Counted from the first letter of the stretch, positions 14,088-21,142 are shown. The stretch: DNA of 38,233 nt from an uncultured Collinsella sp. (GCA_902475445.1 CABRZN010000009.1:1-38233), one strand, 5' to 3'. Program-made: numbers and translations. The notes: a model not told the origin generated them from the letters alone.

Positions 14088-14391
14088 TTTGTCTCAATCT
14101 GTAACATCTAGCTGGGATTTTCGGTCCTAATTGTTACAGATTGAGACAAAGGTGATGGTCGGACCAGAAAATCTCAATCTGTAACACCTAGCCAGCTTTT
14201 TGTCGTCTAACTGTTACAGATCAAGACAAACGAATGGGCTGCCCCGTAAGATCTAAATCTGTAACACTAAGCCGAGTTTTTCAGTCCTAACTGTTACAGA
14301 TCGAGACAACCAGAATAGGCCGGACCAGAAAATCTCAACCTGTAACACTAAGCCTGGTTTTGGCCGCCCACCTGTTACAGATCGAGACAAT
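14088..14391. repeat. array of four 63-nt palindromic units (cluster 2)
   Basis: Units at 14088-14150, 14168-14230, 14248-14310 and 14329-14391: 19-nt arm, 25-nt loop, 19-nt arm in every case, with an 80-81-bp period. Unit 1 arms are perfect (TTTGTCTCAATCTGTAACA with its complement). The inner 9 bases, TCTGTAACA / TGTTACAGA, are kept in nearly all units (unit 4 left arm has CCTGTAACA). Loops follow a CTA(G/A)GC...TTTT...GTCCTAAC pattern. Spacers share GGACCAG in two cases. The array is between the lacG terminator and the toxin-antitoxin promoter. Confidence 0.92.
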
Positions 14392-14423
14392 TCAGCAGCA
14401 CCAGTTACGCAGACACACCGTGG

Positions 14424-14429
14424 TATAAT
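14424..14429 (+). promoter_or_regulatory. extended -10 promoter of the toxin-antitoxin pair
   Basis: A consensus TATAAT preceded by TGG (extended -10, TGnTATAAT), 27 bp upstream of the antitoxin ATG. No good -35 is seen at 17 bp. Confidence 0.65.
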
Positions 14430-14455
14430 TATGTCCCATCGCTAAGGAGGTACCT

Positions 14456-14722
14456 ATGTCCGCTTGTGTGCCCGTCCGAGATATGAAGGACACTGCTGCA
14501 TTTACCGCGCTTGTCGAGTCTGAGCGCGATGTCACCGTTACCAAAAACGGCTACGAAGCCATGCACTGCATCAGCAGCGACCAGTATCGCCTCATGCAAG
14601 ACGAAATCGCCAAGGCCAAGTTGTTATCTCGCATGATGTTGGCAGAAGACGAGATATCGCAAGGCGACTACAGCGACTACGACTCCTTCGCGACTTCGAT
14701 CCGAGACAAATATGACTTATAA
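14456..14722 (+). CDS. Phd/YefM-family antitoxin
   Basis: 88 residues, typical for the family. The N-terminal VPVRDMKDTAAFTALVESERD followed by VTVTKNGYEAMHCISSDQY is the Phd/YefM DNA-binding domain pattern, in which promoter binding gives autoregulation. The acidic C-terminal part (AEDEISQGDYSDYDSF) is the usual toxin-neutralising segment. The ATG at 14456 has an AAGGAGGT site and an extended -10 upstream. It overlaps the toxin gene by 11 bp, so the two are translationally coupled. Confidence 0.88.
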   Translation: MSACVPVRDMKDTAAFTALVESERDVTVTKNGYEAMHCISSDQYRLMQDEIAKAKLLSRMMLAEDEISQGDYSDYDSFATSIRDKYDL

Positions 14723-15017
14723 CGTCGTAATACTCAAAAGCGCGCGGTATGAGTACGAGAGTATCGTCGGATACCTTGCCCAAATCCTCAAGAATCCGCG
14801 CGCAGCAGGCAATTTCGTCGCTGAGTTTGAATATCAGCTTGATCTGCTTCGCGAGCAGCCGCTCCTACGGCCCCTCTCACACATACGAGAGTTGGCGGCA
14901 CGCAATTATCGATCGTTTCCCGTCAACAACTACGTGTGTCTTTACAAGTTTGAGCGCGAAACGATCTACATCGCCCACGTTTACCACCAGTCACAGGACT
15001 ACGCCCGCCTGGTCTAG
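14712..15017 (+). CDS. RelE/ParE-family toxin
   Basis: 101 residues. The RelE/ParE fold pattern is visible: VVILKSARYEYESIVGYLAQ at the N-terminus, AAGNFVAEFEYQLDLLREQP in the helical part, RNYRSFPVNNYVCLYKFE in the strand region and IYIAHVYHQSQDYARLV at the end. Members are either mRNA interferases (RelE) or gyrase inhibitors (ParE); the sequence alone does not decide. The YHQSQDY end resembles the RelE-type RDY terminus. The start overlaps the antitoxin stop. Confidence 0.87.
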   Translation: MTYNVVILKSARYEYESIVGYLAQILKNPRAAGNFVAEFEYQLDLLREQPLLRPLSHIRELAARNYRSFPVNNYVCLYKFERETIYIAHVYHQSQDYARLV

Positions 15018-15046
15018 CTTGTAATCTGATTGCTTTCCCCAACGCA

Positions 15047-15160
15047 TTTGCGTGTCAAATCGCGTCACTTTGACACGTAAAATGACACGCAAATTTTTAC
15101 GTGTCATATTATTGACGCGCAAAATGACGTGTAAAATTTTACGTGTCATTTTTCATGTCA
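15047..15160. promoter_or_regulatory. cluster of TGACACGTAAA-type half-sites
   Basis: Seven 11-mers fit TGAC(A/G)(C/T)G(T/C)AAA in either orientation: 15047-15057, 15071-15081, 15083-15093, 15096-15106, 15113-15123, 15125-15135 and 15138-15148. A weaker TTTCATGTCA lies at 15151-15160. Head-to-head pairs form imperfect palindromes. All are within 140 bp upstream of the AlbA_2 gene, so autoregulation by that protein or binding of a dedicated regulator is likely. Confidence 0.7.
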
Positions 15161-15185
15161 AATTGAAGCGAAACGGAGCATCACG

Positions 15186-16442
15186 ATGCAAGAATCCAAA
15201 GATCTTGAATTCAAGGAATGCGTCACTAATTCGTTCCTTAAAACCGTCTCCGCTTATGCAAATGGCACGGGAGGACGCGTTCTATTTGGAATTGACGACG
15301 ACGGAGAAGCCGTTGGCCTCGATGACCCCAAGCAGACCTGCCTGGATATCGAAAACAAGATTAACGATTCGATCATCCCCCAGCCCGATTACTCCCTAAA
15401 AATCGACGAGCCCGATGCAACCGTGGAGCTTACGGTCTTTCCCGGCAGATCGAAGCCTTACCTATACCGCTCGAAGGCATACAAGCGCAATGACACCGCG
15501 ACCATTCCAGTTGATACCCTAGGCCTTTCGCGTCTTGTACTCGAGGGTCAAAACCTCTCCTTTGAGCAGCTCCCGGCAAACAAACAAGATTTATCTTTCT
15601 TCGTTTTAGAGAATCGCCTAACAGCAAAACTTTCGCTTCAGTCATTCACAACCGATACTCTCAAAACCCTTGGCCTGCTCGATGAAACCGGAACCTACAA
15701 TAACGCGGCAGAACTGCTCGCGGACGAGAATGGCTTCCCGGGTATCGACATCGCAGTGTTTGGTGAAACTATCAACCTCATTAAGCAGCGCAAAACTCTT
15801 GAGCATGCATCCGTCCTAGCGGAAATTGACGGAGCCCTTGAGCTTTTCGAAGCCCAGTACTGTTACGAAGAGATCAAGGGGATGGAGCGGATCCGCAAGG
15901 AGCTCATTCCGCTCGAAGCATTCCGCGAGGCCATTACCAATGCAGTCGTTCATAGGACTTGGGATGTGCCCGCGCACATTCGCATCTCCATGTTCGACGA
16001 CCGCGTGGAAGTCGCCTCGCCCGGCGGCTTACCAGCAAGTATGACCGTCGATGAATATCTGTCCGACATGCTATCCGTCAGACGCAATCGTATTCTTGCC
16101 GAAGTCTTTTTGCGCCTGGGTCTTATCGAGGCCTTTGGAACGGGCATTATGCGAATTCGCGACACCTATAAGGACAGCGTCAGAAAGCCCCGGTTTCAAG
16201 TTTCGGATAACGCCATTGTGGTCACACTTCCCCTACTCATGGATAACCCGGGGCTCGAAGGCGATGAACTTACCGTATTCGGACTGCTGAGTGGAATACA
16301 CCCTCAATCGACAAGCGAGCTTGCGGCTAAAGTCACCTTTAGTCGTTCGAAGCTACTCCGCATCCTCAAAAAACTCGTTGAGGCAGGCCTGGCGACAGTT
16401 GAAGGAGCCGGCAGGGGGCAGAAGTATCGCCTGCTGCGCTAG
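15186..16442 (+). CDS. AlbA_2 (Schlafen-type) domain transcriptional regulator / ATP-binding protein
   Basis: 418 residues. The N-terminal AlbA_2 domain (about 1-115) shows ESKDLEFKE, SAYANGTGGRVLFGIDDDGE and GLDDPKQ. A GHKL-ATPase-like segment lies around 240-330 (LEAFREAITNAVVHRTW, then FDDRVEVASPGGLP and FGTGIMRIRD). A winged-helix domain forms the C-terminus (TSELAAKVTFSRSKLLRILK). This is the architecture of COG2865-type predicted regulators. Roles proposed for such proteins include transcription control and stress or phage response; none is proven here. The ATG at 15186 has a GGAG site. Its stop abuts the stop of the convergent DeoR-family gene with no spacing. Eight operator-like half-sites precede it. 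Confidence 0.85.
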   Translation: MQESKDLEFKECVTNSFLKTVSAYANGTGGRVLFGIDDDGEAVGLDDPKQTCLDIENKINDSIIPQPDYSLKIDEPDATVELTVFPGRSKPYLYRSKAYKRNDTATIPVDTLGLSRLVLEGQNLSFEQLPANKQDLSFFVLENRLTAKLSLQSFTTDTLKTLGLLDETGTYNNAAELLADENGFPGIDIAVFGETINLIKQRKTLEHASVLAEIDGALELFEAQYCYEEIKGMERIRKELIPLEAFREAITNAVVHRTWDVPAHIRISMFDDRVEVASPGGLPASMTVDEYLSDMLSVRRNRILAEVFLRLGLIEAFGTGIMRIRDTYKDSVRKPRFQVSDNAIVVTLPLLMDNPGLEGDELTVFGLLSGIHPQSTSELAAKVTFSRSKLLRILKKLVEAGLATVEGAGRGQKYRLLR

Positions 16443-17207
16443 TTAGCAGATGACCTGCGTGTGCTCCTCGATGGCGGCGCGGTCTTCGGCGGAGATGTTC
16501 GGCTCGCACACTACGGCGTCCAGGCTGTCCAGGCGGCAGAAGGTGTAGAAGTCGCGCTTGCCGATCTTGCTGGAGTCGGCGATCAGATAGCGCGAGTCTG
16601 CTTTGCTAAAAGCGAGCTGCTGGATACGGCCCTCGTCCATGTTGGACGTAGATACGTCACCGTCCAAGATGCCGTTGGCGCCGATAAACGCCGCATCGAT
16701 GCCCAGCGCACGCAGGGTATCCTCAGCCGTTGGCCCCACAAAAGCGGCGGTGCGGCGACGGTACATACCGCCCACGAGGCACAGGTCGCAATCTTCGCGC
16801 GCCTCGAGCAGGTTAAACACCGAAAGCGAATTAGTCACGATGCGCAGGCGAAACGCCGGCAGCATCGAGGCCATCTGCTCAACCGTGGTGCCCGTACCCA
16901 AAAAGATGGTCGAGCCCTCCTCGATAAGCTCCACAGCACGGCGCGCGATCTGCAGCTTTTCCTCGGCATGCTTGGTGCGCTTTTCGCTGTGCGAATACTC
17001 ATGGCGCAGCATAGCGTGGGGGCGACCCTGCGCACTACGGGCTCCACCGTGCACGCGCTCGATCTCGCCCAGGTTCGCAAGTTCCTCAAGGTCGCGACGA
17101 ATCGTCATGTCCGAGACACCCAACGCATCCGAAATCTCCTTGACCGAGACCGTGCCCTGCTCCTCGAGCAACTGACGAACCTTATCCTGTCGCTCCGCTT
17201 TAATCAC
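16443..17207 (-). CDS. lacR: DeoR-family repressor, probably the lactose operon regulator
   Basis: 254 residues from a GTG at 17207, which has a well-spaced GCGAGGA site and starts exactly where family members start (IKAERQDKVRQLLEEQG). An ATG seven codons upstream (17228) is the alternative but has no ribosome site. The DeoR helix-turn-helix VSVKEISDALGVSDMTIRRD lies near residues 21-40. It is followed by the sugar-phosphate-binding domain with IFLGTGTTVEQMA, VTNSLSVFNLL, LVGGMYRRRTAAFVG, AFIGANGI and ADSSKIGKR. Tagatose-6-phosphate is the inducer of LacR in lactic acid bacteria and is a reasonable guess here. A double LacR-like box lies 31 bp upstream of its start, and the same boxes precede lacA and lacF. 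Confidence 0.88.
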   Translation of the reverse strand: MIKAERQDKVRQLLEEQGTVSVKEISDALGVSDMTIRRDLEELANLGEIERVHGGARSAQGRPHAMLRHEYSHSEKRTKHAEEKLQIARRAVELIEEGSTIFLGTGTTVEQMASMLPAFRLRIVTNSLSVFNLLEAREDCDLCLVGGMYRRRTAAFVGPTAEDTLRALGIDAAFIGANGILDGDVSTSNMDEGRIQQLAFSKADSRYLIADSSKIGKRDFYTFCRLDSLDAVVCEPNISAEDRAAIEEHTQVIC

Positions 17208-17237
17208 GATGAGTCCTCGCTGTTCCATGCTTGCGTC

Positions 17238-17257
17238 AATTCAAACAGTAACGAACA
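17238..17257 (-). promoter_or_regulatory. putative LacR double box upstream of the DeoR-family gene
   Basis: Adjacent decamers AATTCAAACA (17238-17247) and GTAACGAACA (17248-17257); on the minus strand TGTTCGTTAC TGTTTGAATT. Its position suggests negative autoregulation, and it may also affect the divergent galM. Confidence 0.6.
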
Positions 17258-17411
17258 AATTGTATCAGACTCGTGCGCGTCATAATGAACGCCTGCACAG
17301 CTCCAATCATCACTTTTTTGAGAAAAATTCCCCCTGCTTTAGTGGGCTGTAGTGATAATCTCGCCTGTTCGCGCTACAGTTTGTCCGAAATACCTCGATG
17401 TTAGGAACCAA

Positions 17412-18464
17412 ATGATCACTTCCGAGCTTTTCGGCACCGCGCCATGCGGCACCCCCGTTCATCGTTACACCCTCAACGGGCCCGAGATCTGCGTTCGCAT
17501 TATGAACTACGGCGCCACCGTTCTGGGCATTGACGTACCCGACATCCCCGGCAACGTACGCGATGTGGTGCTGGGCTTCGATAAGCTCGAGGATTACTTT
17601 GACAACCCCGCCTGCTTTGGCGCGACTATCGGCCCCGTAGCCAACCGCACTGCAGGTGCCACAATTACCATCGATGGCACGGACTGGCACATGCCCGCCA
17701 ACGAGGGCGCCAACAACCTGCACGGCGATCTTGAGCATGGCCTGCACAAGCGTGTGTGGGACGTTGAGCTCGACGAGGTCCACAATGCCGTGCGCATGAC
17801 TACCTCGCTCGAGGATGGCGAGCTGGGACTTCCCGGCAACCGCACGTTTACGGCCGTGTTTACCGTGACGCCGACGGGCCGCTTCCGCATCGAGTACAGC
17901 TGTGAGAGCGACCGCGCCACCTACGTGTCCATGACCAACCACACGTACTTTAACCTTGCCGGCCATAACGCCGGCATGGACTGCGAGCACTTCTTTGTCG
18001 CCAACGCTGCCCACTACCTGCCCATTAACGAGCAGAACATCCCCACCGGCGAGATCGCTCCGGTCGAGGGCACGCCGTTTGACTTCCGTGAGCTGCGTCC
18101 CGTCGCACCCGGCATGGAGGCAGACGATCCGCAGATCAAACAGGCCCGCGGCTATGACCACTGCCTATGCATCGGCGGCTACCAGTACGGCCGCAATCTG
18201 CGTCGTGCCCTGCACGTCGAGGAGATGTGGACCGGTCGCGAAATGGATTACTACACCACCGCCCCGGGCGTGCAGCTCTACACCGGCAACTGGCTGGGCG
18301 ACGAGCACGCCAAGGACGACGCCAACTATGGCTGGGGCGCCGGCTTTGCCCTCGAGGCCGAGATGTATCCCGACACGCCGCACCACACGCTGTTCCCCCA
18401 GGGTATCGTGGGCCCGGGTCACCCCTACAGCAATGTGATCGAGTACCACTTTATGAGGCACTAA
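17412..18464 (+). CDS. galM: aldose 1-epimerase (galactose mutarotase)
   Basis: 350 residues, the normal GalM length. It interconverts alpha and beta anomers of galactose/glucose in the cytoplasm. Family catalytic residues are visible: His104 in NNLHGD, His177 in NHTYFNLAG, Asp249 in YDHC and the general base Glu315 in FALEAEMYPD. Substrate-site segments ATIGPVANRTAG and GVQLYTGNW are also present. An upstream in-frame ATG (17352) lacks a ribosome site, whereas 17412 has AGGAACC. It is divergent from the DeoR-family gene with a shared ~200-bp control region. It differs in family from the LacX-type epimerases at 1-774 and 21143-22024. Confidence 0.95.
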   Translation: MITSELFGTAPCGTPVHRYTLNGPEICVRIMNYGATVLGIDVPDIPGNVRDVVLGFDKLEDYFDNPACFGATIGPVANRTAGATITIDGTDWHMPANEGANNLHGDLEHGLHKRVWDVELDEVHNAVRMTTSLEDGELGLPGNRTFTAVFTVTPTGRFRIEYSCESDRATYVSMTNHTYFNLAGHNAGMDCEHFFVANAAHYLPINEQNIPTGEIAPVEGTPFDFRELRPVAPGMEADDPQIKQARGYDHCLCIGGYQYGRNLRRALHVEEMWTGREMDYYTTAPGVQLYTGNWLGDEHAKDDANYGWGAGFALEAEMYPDTPHHTLFPQGIVGPGHPYSNVIEYHFMRH

Positions 18465-18490
18465 GTCCACTACGCAACATATCGCACAAC

Positions 18491-18525
18491 AGCGCCCGCC
18501 GGCACCACCGCCGACGGGCGCTTTG
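18491..18525 (+). terminator. terminator of galM
   Basis: AGCGCCCG / CGGGCGCT stem with a GC-rich loop followed by a short TTTGCT; the T-run is weak. Confidence 0.6.
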
Positions 18526-18529
18526 CTAC

Positions 18530-18555
18530 CTAGTCATTCAAGAACGTCCCCAATG
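18530..18555. repeat. second copy of the GTCCCCAATG dispersed repeat
   Basis: The 26-bp segment ending AACGTCCCCAATG matches 3613-3638 with three mismatches. It overlaps the 3' end of the orphan EIIB gene and supplies its last codons and stop. Confidence 0.6.
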
Positions 18556-19028
18556 CCTCGTTGGATGGGGTCGGAATTGGAGCTGGGGAGGTAGCGGATT
18601 TCTAGCTCTATGCCGAGCGCCTGCAGTTCTTTGAGGGCGGCGATGTCCGTATCGTCTACGGCGACTGCGGGCGTTATGGGGTGCTTGCCCTCCCCCGCTT
18701 GCATATGGCCGATGCTGATCTTGGTTATTGGCACGCCGTCCTTAACCAGCACAAGCGCATCGGCGGGCGAGGCCACCATGATCAGAATCAACTGGCGCGG
18801 CGTTGCGGTATGAATAATGTCGATGGTCCTTTGCACCGAGAAAAACCGCGTCCAAACGCCTTCTGGCGCCGCCACCCTCATGGGTGCCCATTGGCGCGAA
18901 TCCGCCGCGATCTCATCGTTGACGATTAAAACAAGGTTGGAACCCACGGCTTCGTTCCACAGCTCAACGTCTTGCCCGTAAATGAAACGGTCATCGATAC
19001 GCGTGAGAAGGATCTTGGGTTGAGCCAT
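18534..19028 (-). CDS. orphan mannose/sorbose-family PTS EIIB lacking the active-site histidine
   Basis: 164 residues, the usual EIIB(Man/Sor) length, and closely similar along its length to the EIIB at 28290-28772. The phospho-accepting motif is changed: the intact protein has TRIDNRLVHGQ with His17, this one has TRIDDRFIYGQ with Tyr17. It therefore should not carry phosphate through the normal N-linked chemistry. The rest of the fold is kept (VNDEIAADS, MRVAAPEGVWTRFFSVQRTI, ISIGHMQAGEGKHPITPAV, LKELQALGIELEIR), which argues against simple decay. It has no EIIC/EIID neighbours. The last residues, IGDVLE, come from a dispersed repeat. Start at 19028; GGGGTAGCC is the only ribosome-site candidate. 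Confidence 0.85.
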   Translation of the reverse strand: MAQPKILLTRIDDRFIYGQDVELWNEAVGSNLVLIVNDEIAADSRQWAPMRVAAPEGVWTRFFSVQRTIDIIHTATPRQLILIMVASPADALVLVKDGVPITKISIGHMQAGEGKHPITPAVAVDDTDIAALKELQALGIELEIRYLPSSNSDPIQRGIGDVLE

Positions 19029-19125
19029 GGCTACCCCATTCTGTTTGAGACCCATACGAGCGGGACATCACGTCTCCAATATTAGTGCATTAGTGCATTT
19101 AAAGTGAGAAAAGCCGTCAGAACCC

Positions 19126-19154
19126 TTGCGCGGATGTGCGATGTCCCGTATCAT
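19126..19154 (+). promoter_or_regulatory. probable promoter of tRNA-Thr
   Basis: TTGCGC (19126-19131), a 17-bp spacer, then TATCAT (19149-19154), 40 bp upstream of the tRNA 5' end. Confidence 0.5.
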
Positions 19155-19193
19155 AGACAGCCGTTGACGCCTCAGTTGCGTCATCACATGGCC

Positions 19194-19269
19194 GCCAGCG
19201 TAGCTCAGTTGGTAGAGCACCGCTCTCGTAAAGCGGGGGTCACCGGTTCGAGCCCGGTCGCTGGCTCCA
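19194..19269 (+). tRNA. tRNA-Thr (anticodon CGT)
   Basis: 76 nt with the full cloverleaf: acceptor GCCAGCG / CGCTGGC, D-arm GCTC...GAGC, anticodon stem CCGCT / AGCGG with loop CTCGTAA (anticodon CGT, reads ACG), T-arm ACCGG TTCGAGC CCGGT, discriminator T and an encoded CCA. Confidence 0.97.
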
Positions 19270-19280
19270 TTGCACAAGAT

Positions 19281-19303
19281 AGCCGCCTTCGGGCGGCTTT
19301 TTT
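19281..19303 (+). terminator. terminator of tRNA-Thr
   Basis: AGCCGCC-TTCG-GGCGGCT hairpin followed by six T residues, 11 bp after the CCA end. Confidence 0.92.
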
Positions 19304-19366
19304 GTTGCCGATTTATCGCACAATGCCAATCCAAGCACAACGCCGCCGGCAACTCCCCTACTCAAC

Positions 19367-19422
19367 AAAAAAGCCCCGCCAGCCGCAATCCCCAAAGGAA
19401 CCGCGATCAGCGGAGCCTAAGC
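19367..19422 (-). terminator. probable terminator of yhcH
   Basis: On the minus strand an imperfect stem (GGCTCCGCTGATCGCGG with GCGGCTGGCGGGGCT) ends in TTTTTTG. The rest of the 19304-19476 gap shows nothing else. Confidence 0.5.
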
Positions 19423-19476
19423 GCGCTCCCCCAAAGGAAAACGCTCACAACACGAACAGCTCAGCCGAGCAGCGCG

Positions 19477-19950
19477 CTACTCCTCCCAGTAAGCGTCTGC
19501 AAGCAGCTTAAAGCAGATCTTCTTGACCGGCTGCGCGCCATCGCCCGGGAACTCGAGCGTGGGCATGTGAGGCTCGCCGGCAACGAACAGTGCAAACTTG
19601 TCGTCAGCAAGATCACCGGCGATCGATCCGTCGGAATCGACCAGATCGTAGTCGTCCTTCTCGTCAAACTCCTGGACCAGCGTCAGACTGCCCGTGGCGA
19701 CCTTAAAGGCCTCGCGACCCTCGACATCAATCTGCAGGTCGTGATAGCGCTGATGCGTCTCATAGTGAGCCTCGGCCTCGGGACGCGTCGTGGGAGCCAT
19801 GACGTTCGCATAGACCTTGTCGCCCAGAATCGGATGGCTGCCGACCTCGAGCTGCGCCGGATCGTTCTCCTCGAGCCAGTCAATCAGCACATCGAGGCCC
19901 TTGAGCATTCCGCGGTATTCCTCGATATCGCCCAATGCACCGTAAATCAT
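19477..19950 (-). CDS. YhcH/YjgK/YiaL-family protein (DUF386)
   Basis: 157 residues, typical of the family, which includes EbgC and the sialic-acid-locus protein YhcH/NanQ and is thought to act as a sugar anomerase/mutarotase. Key parts seen: YANVMAPTTRPEAEAHYETH, RYHDLQIDVEGREA, a DGSIAGDLADDKFALFVAGEPHMP segment carrying the cupin-like His, and KKICFKLL near the end. The ATG at 19950 has a GAGAGGGGAT site. It lies downstream of lacC and the nagA relic on the same strand, in what looks like an ancestral amino-sugar operon. The substrate is not predictable from sequence. Confidence 0.85.
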   Translation of the reverse strand: MIYGALGDIEEYRGMLKGLDVLIDWLEENDPAQLEVGSHPILGDKVYANVMAPTTRPEAEAHYETHQRYHDLQIDVEGREAFKVATGSLTLVQEFDEKDDYDLVDSDGSIAGDLADDKFALFVAGEPHMPTLEFPGDGAQPVKKICFKLLADAYWEE

Positions 19951-19982
19951 CTAAATCCCCTCTCGGATCGTTTCTTTGGCGG

Positions 19983-20130
19983 CTACTCTGCAAACGCGTT
20001 ACCGACGCTGTTGCCGCCCACATACGTCTCGACCAGGGTAAGGTCGGGATTGAACACGACAACGTCGGCGTAGCGCCCCGACATAATGCTATCGCACTTG
20101 TCGTCGACATGAGCTAGCAAGCGATGCCGG
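19983..20130 (-). pseudogene. C-terminal relic of a second nagA
   Basis: A minus-strand frame that ends in a stop at 19983-19985 encodes HVDDKCDSIMSGRYADVVVF followed by NPDLTLVETYVGGNSVGNAF and AE. This matches the last ~42 residues of the intact NagA at 22840-24009 (IEDKCGSIMPGRDADFVVFD...ETYVGGQSVGNAFTE). Nothing upstream of it encodes the catalytic domain; the lacC stop lies only 18 bp beyond. No start codon with a ribosome site exists, so this is a deletion remnant lying between lacC and yhcH. Confidence 0.88.
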
Positions 20131-20147
20131 GACCGACGCCCAAGCCC

Positions 20148-21083
20148 TTACAGCTCGGTCACGACAACGCCGTTGTAGACCTCGTCCCAACGGTCCATGA
20201 CCAGATGGCCGGTCATAGGATCCATGGCGTTGAGCTTTCCGCAAGTGTTGGCGGTACGCAGCACCGTCTCGTCGTCTGCGCCAGCAGCGATGGCATGCGC
20301 GAAGCCTGCGATAGTGGAGTCACCAGAGCCTGTTGCGTTAACGGCGGGGATATCGGGCGTCTTTGCGCGGAACGCACGGCCATTGTGGAAGCCAACGGAG
20401 CCGGCAGCGCCCATGGACACGACGACCCAGGGGATATCGGAGAAGCGGGCGTCAGAGGCAAGCGCGGCGCGGAGCTCGTCCACATCGTCGGTGGTAAAGT
20501 TCGTGCCCAGAAGGCCGTTGATCTCGGTCAGGTTAGGCTTGACCAGCTCGGGCTTAATTTCGGACTTAAGGGCGGCCTCGAGCGAAGCACCCGAGGTATC
20601 GAGCAGCACCTTGGCGCCGGCGTTCTCGGCAATGCCCGTGATCTTGGCATAGTAGTCTGCCTCGACACCGCGGGGCAGCGAACCCGAAATGGTGACGACG
20701 TCGGCTTTACCTGCAAGCTCGGTAAACTTGGTGGTAAAGGCATCGAGCTCCTCGGGGGCAATTGTCGGGCCGCTCTCGAGCAGCTCGGTCTGGTTGCCGG
20801 CGTGGAGGATGTTGAGGCAAATACGAGTCTCGCCCTTGATGGGCACAAAGTCGTTGTTAATACCGTTGGCGTCCATGAGCTCAGCCATGTAGGCGCCCAT
20901 GTGGCCGCCGAGCAGACCGGTTGCCACAACGTCGTCGCCCAGCTGACCCAGCACACGGGCCACGTTAAGGCCCTTGCCGCCGGCGGTCTTTTCGGGCGTC
21001 ACACGGTTAACGTCGTCGATAATGAGCTCATCGAGCTGATAGCGCGTATCGACAGACGGGTTCATCGTAACGGTGAGGATCAT
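20148..21083 (-). CDS. lacC: tagatose-6-phosphate kinase, PfkB family
   Basis: 311 residues, the usual LacC length (~310). It phosphorylates D-tagatose-6-phosphate to the 1,6-bisphosphate with ATP. The N-terminus ILTVTMNPSVD and the KTAGGKGLNVARVLGQLGDD PfkB signature 1 are clear. ISGSLPRGV follows, then VKPNLTEINGLLG, and the catalytic GSGDSTIAG with its Asp near the C-terminus. The overall pattern is nearer to LacC than to FruK. The ATG at 21083 has an AAGGAGCT site. It follows lacX by 59 bp and is followed by a nagA relic and yhcH, linking the lactose and amino-sugar branches at tagatose-6-phosphate. Confidence 0.92.
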   Translation of the reverse strand: MILTVTMNPSVDTRYQLDELIIDDVNRVTPEKTAGGKGLNVARVLGQLGDDVVATGLLGGHMGAYMAELMDANGINNDFVPIKGETRICLNILHAGNQTELLESGPTIAPEELDAFTTKFTELAGKADVVTISGSLPRGVEADYYAKITGIAENAGAKVLLDTSGASLEAALKSEIKPELVKPNLTEINGLLGTNFTTDDVDELRAALASDARFSDIPWVVVSMGAAGSVGFHNGRAFRAKTPDIPAVNATGSGDSTIAGFAHAIAAGADDETVLRTANTCGKLNAMDPMTGHLVMDRWDEVYNGVVVTEL

Positions 21084-21142
21084 TTTAGCTCCTTATCTCG
21101 CAGGCTCCTTGTGCCTCGCGATACGAGTCGACAAAAACGGAA

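Noticed and set aside
14088..14391. CRISPR array
   Set aside because: The repeated parts are long palindromic arms and the loops between them are similar to each other, unlike unique spacers; no cas genes are nearby.
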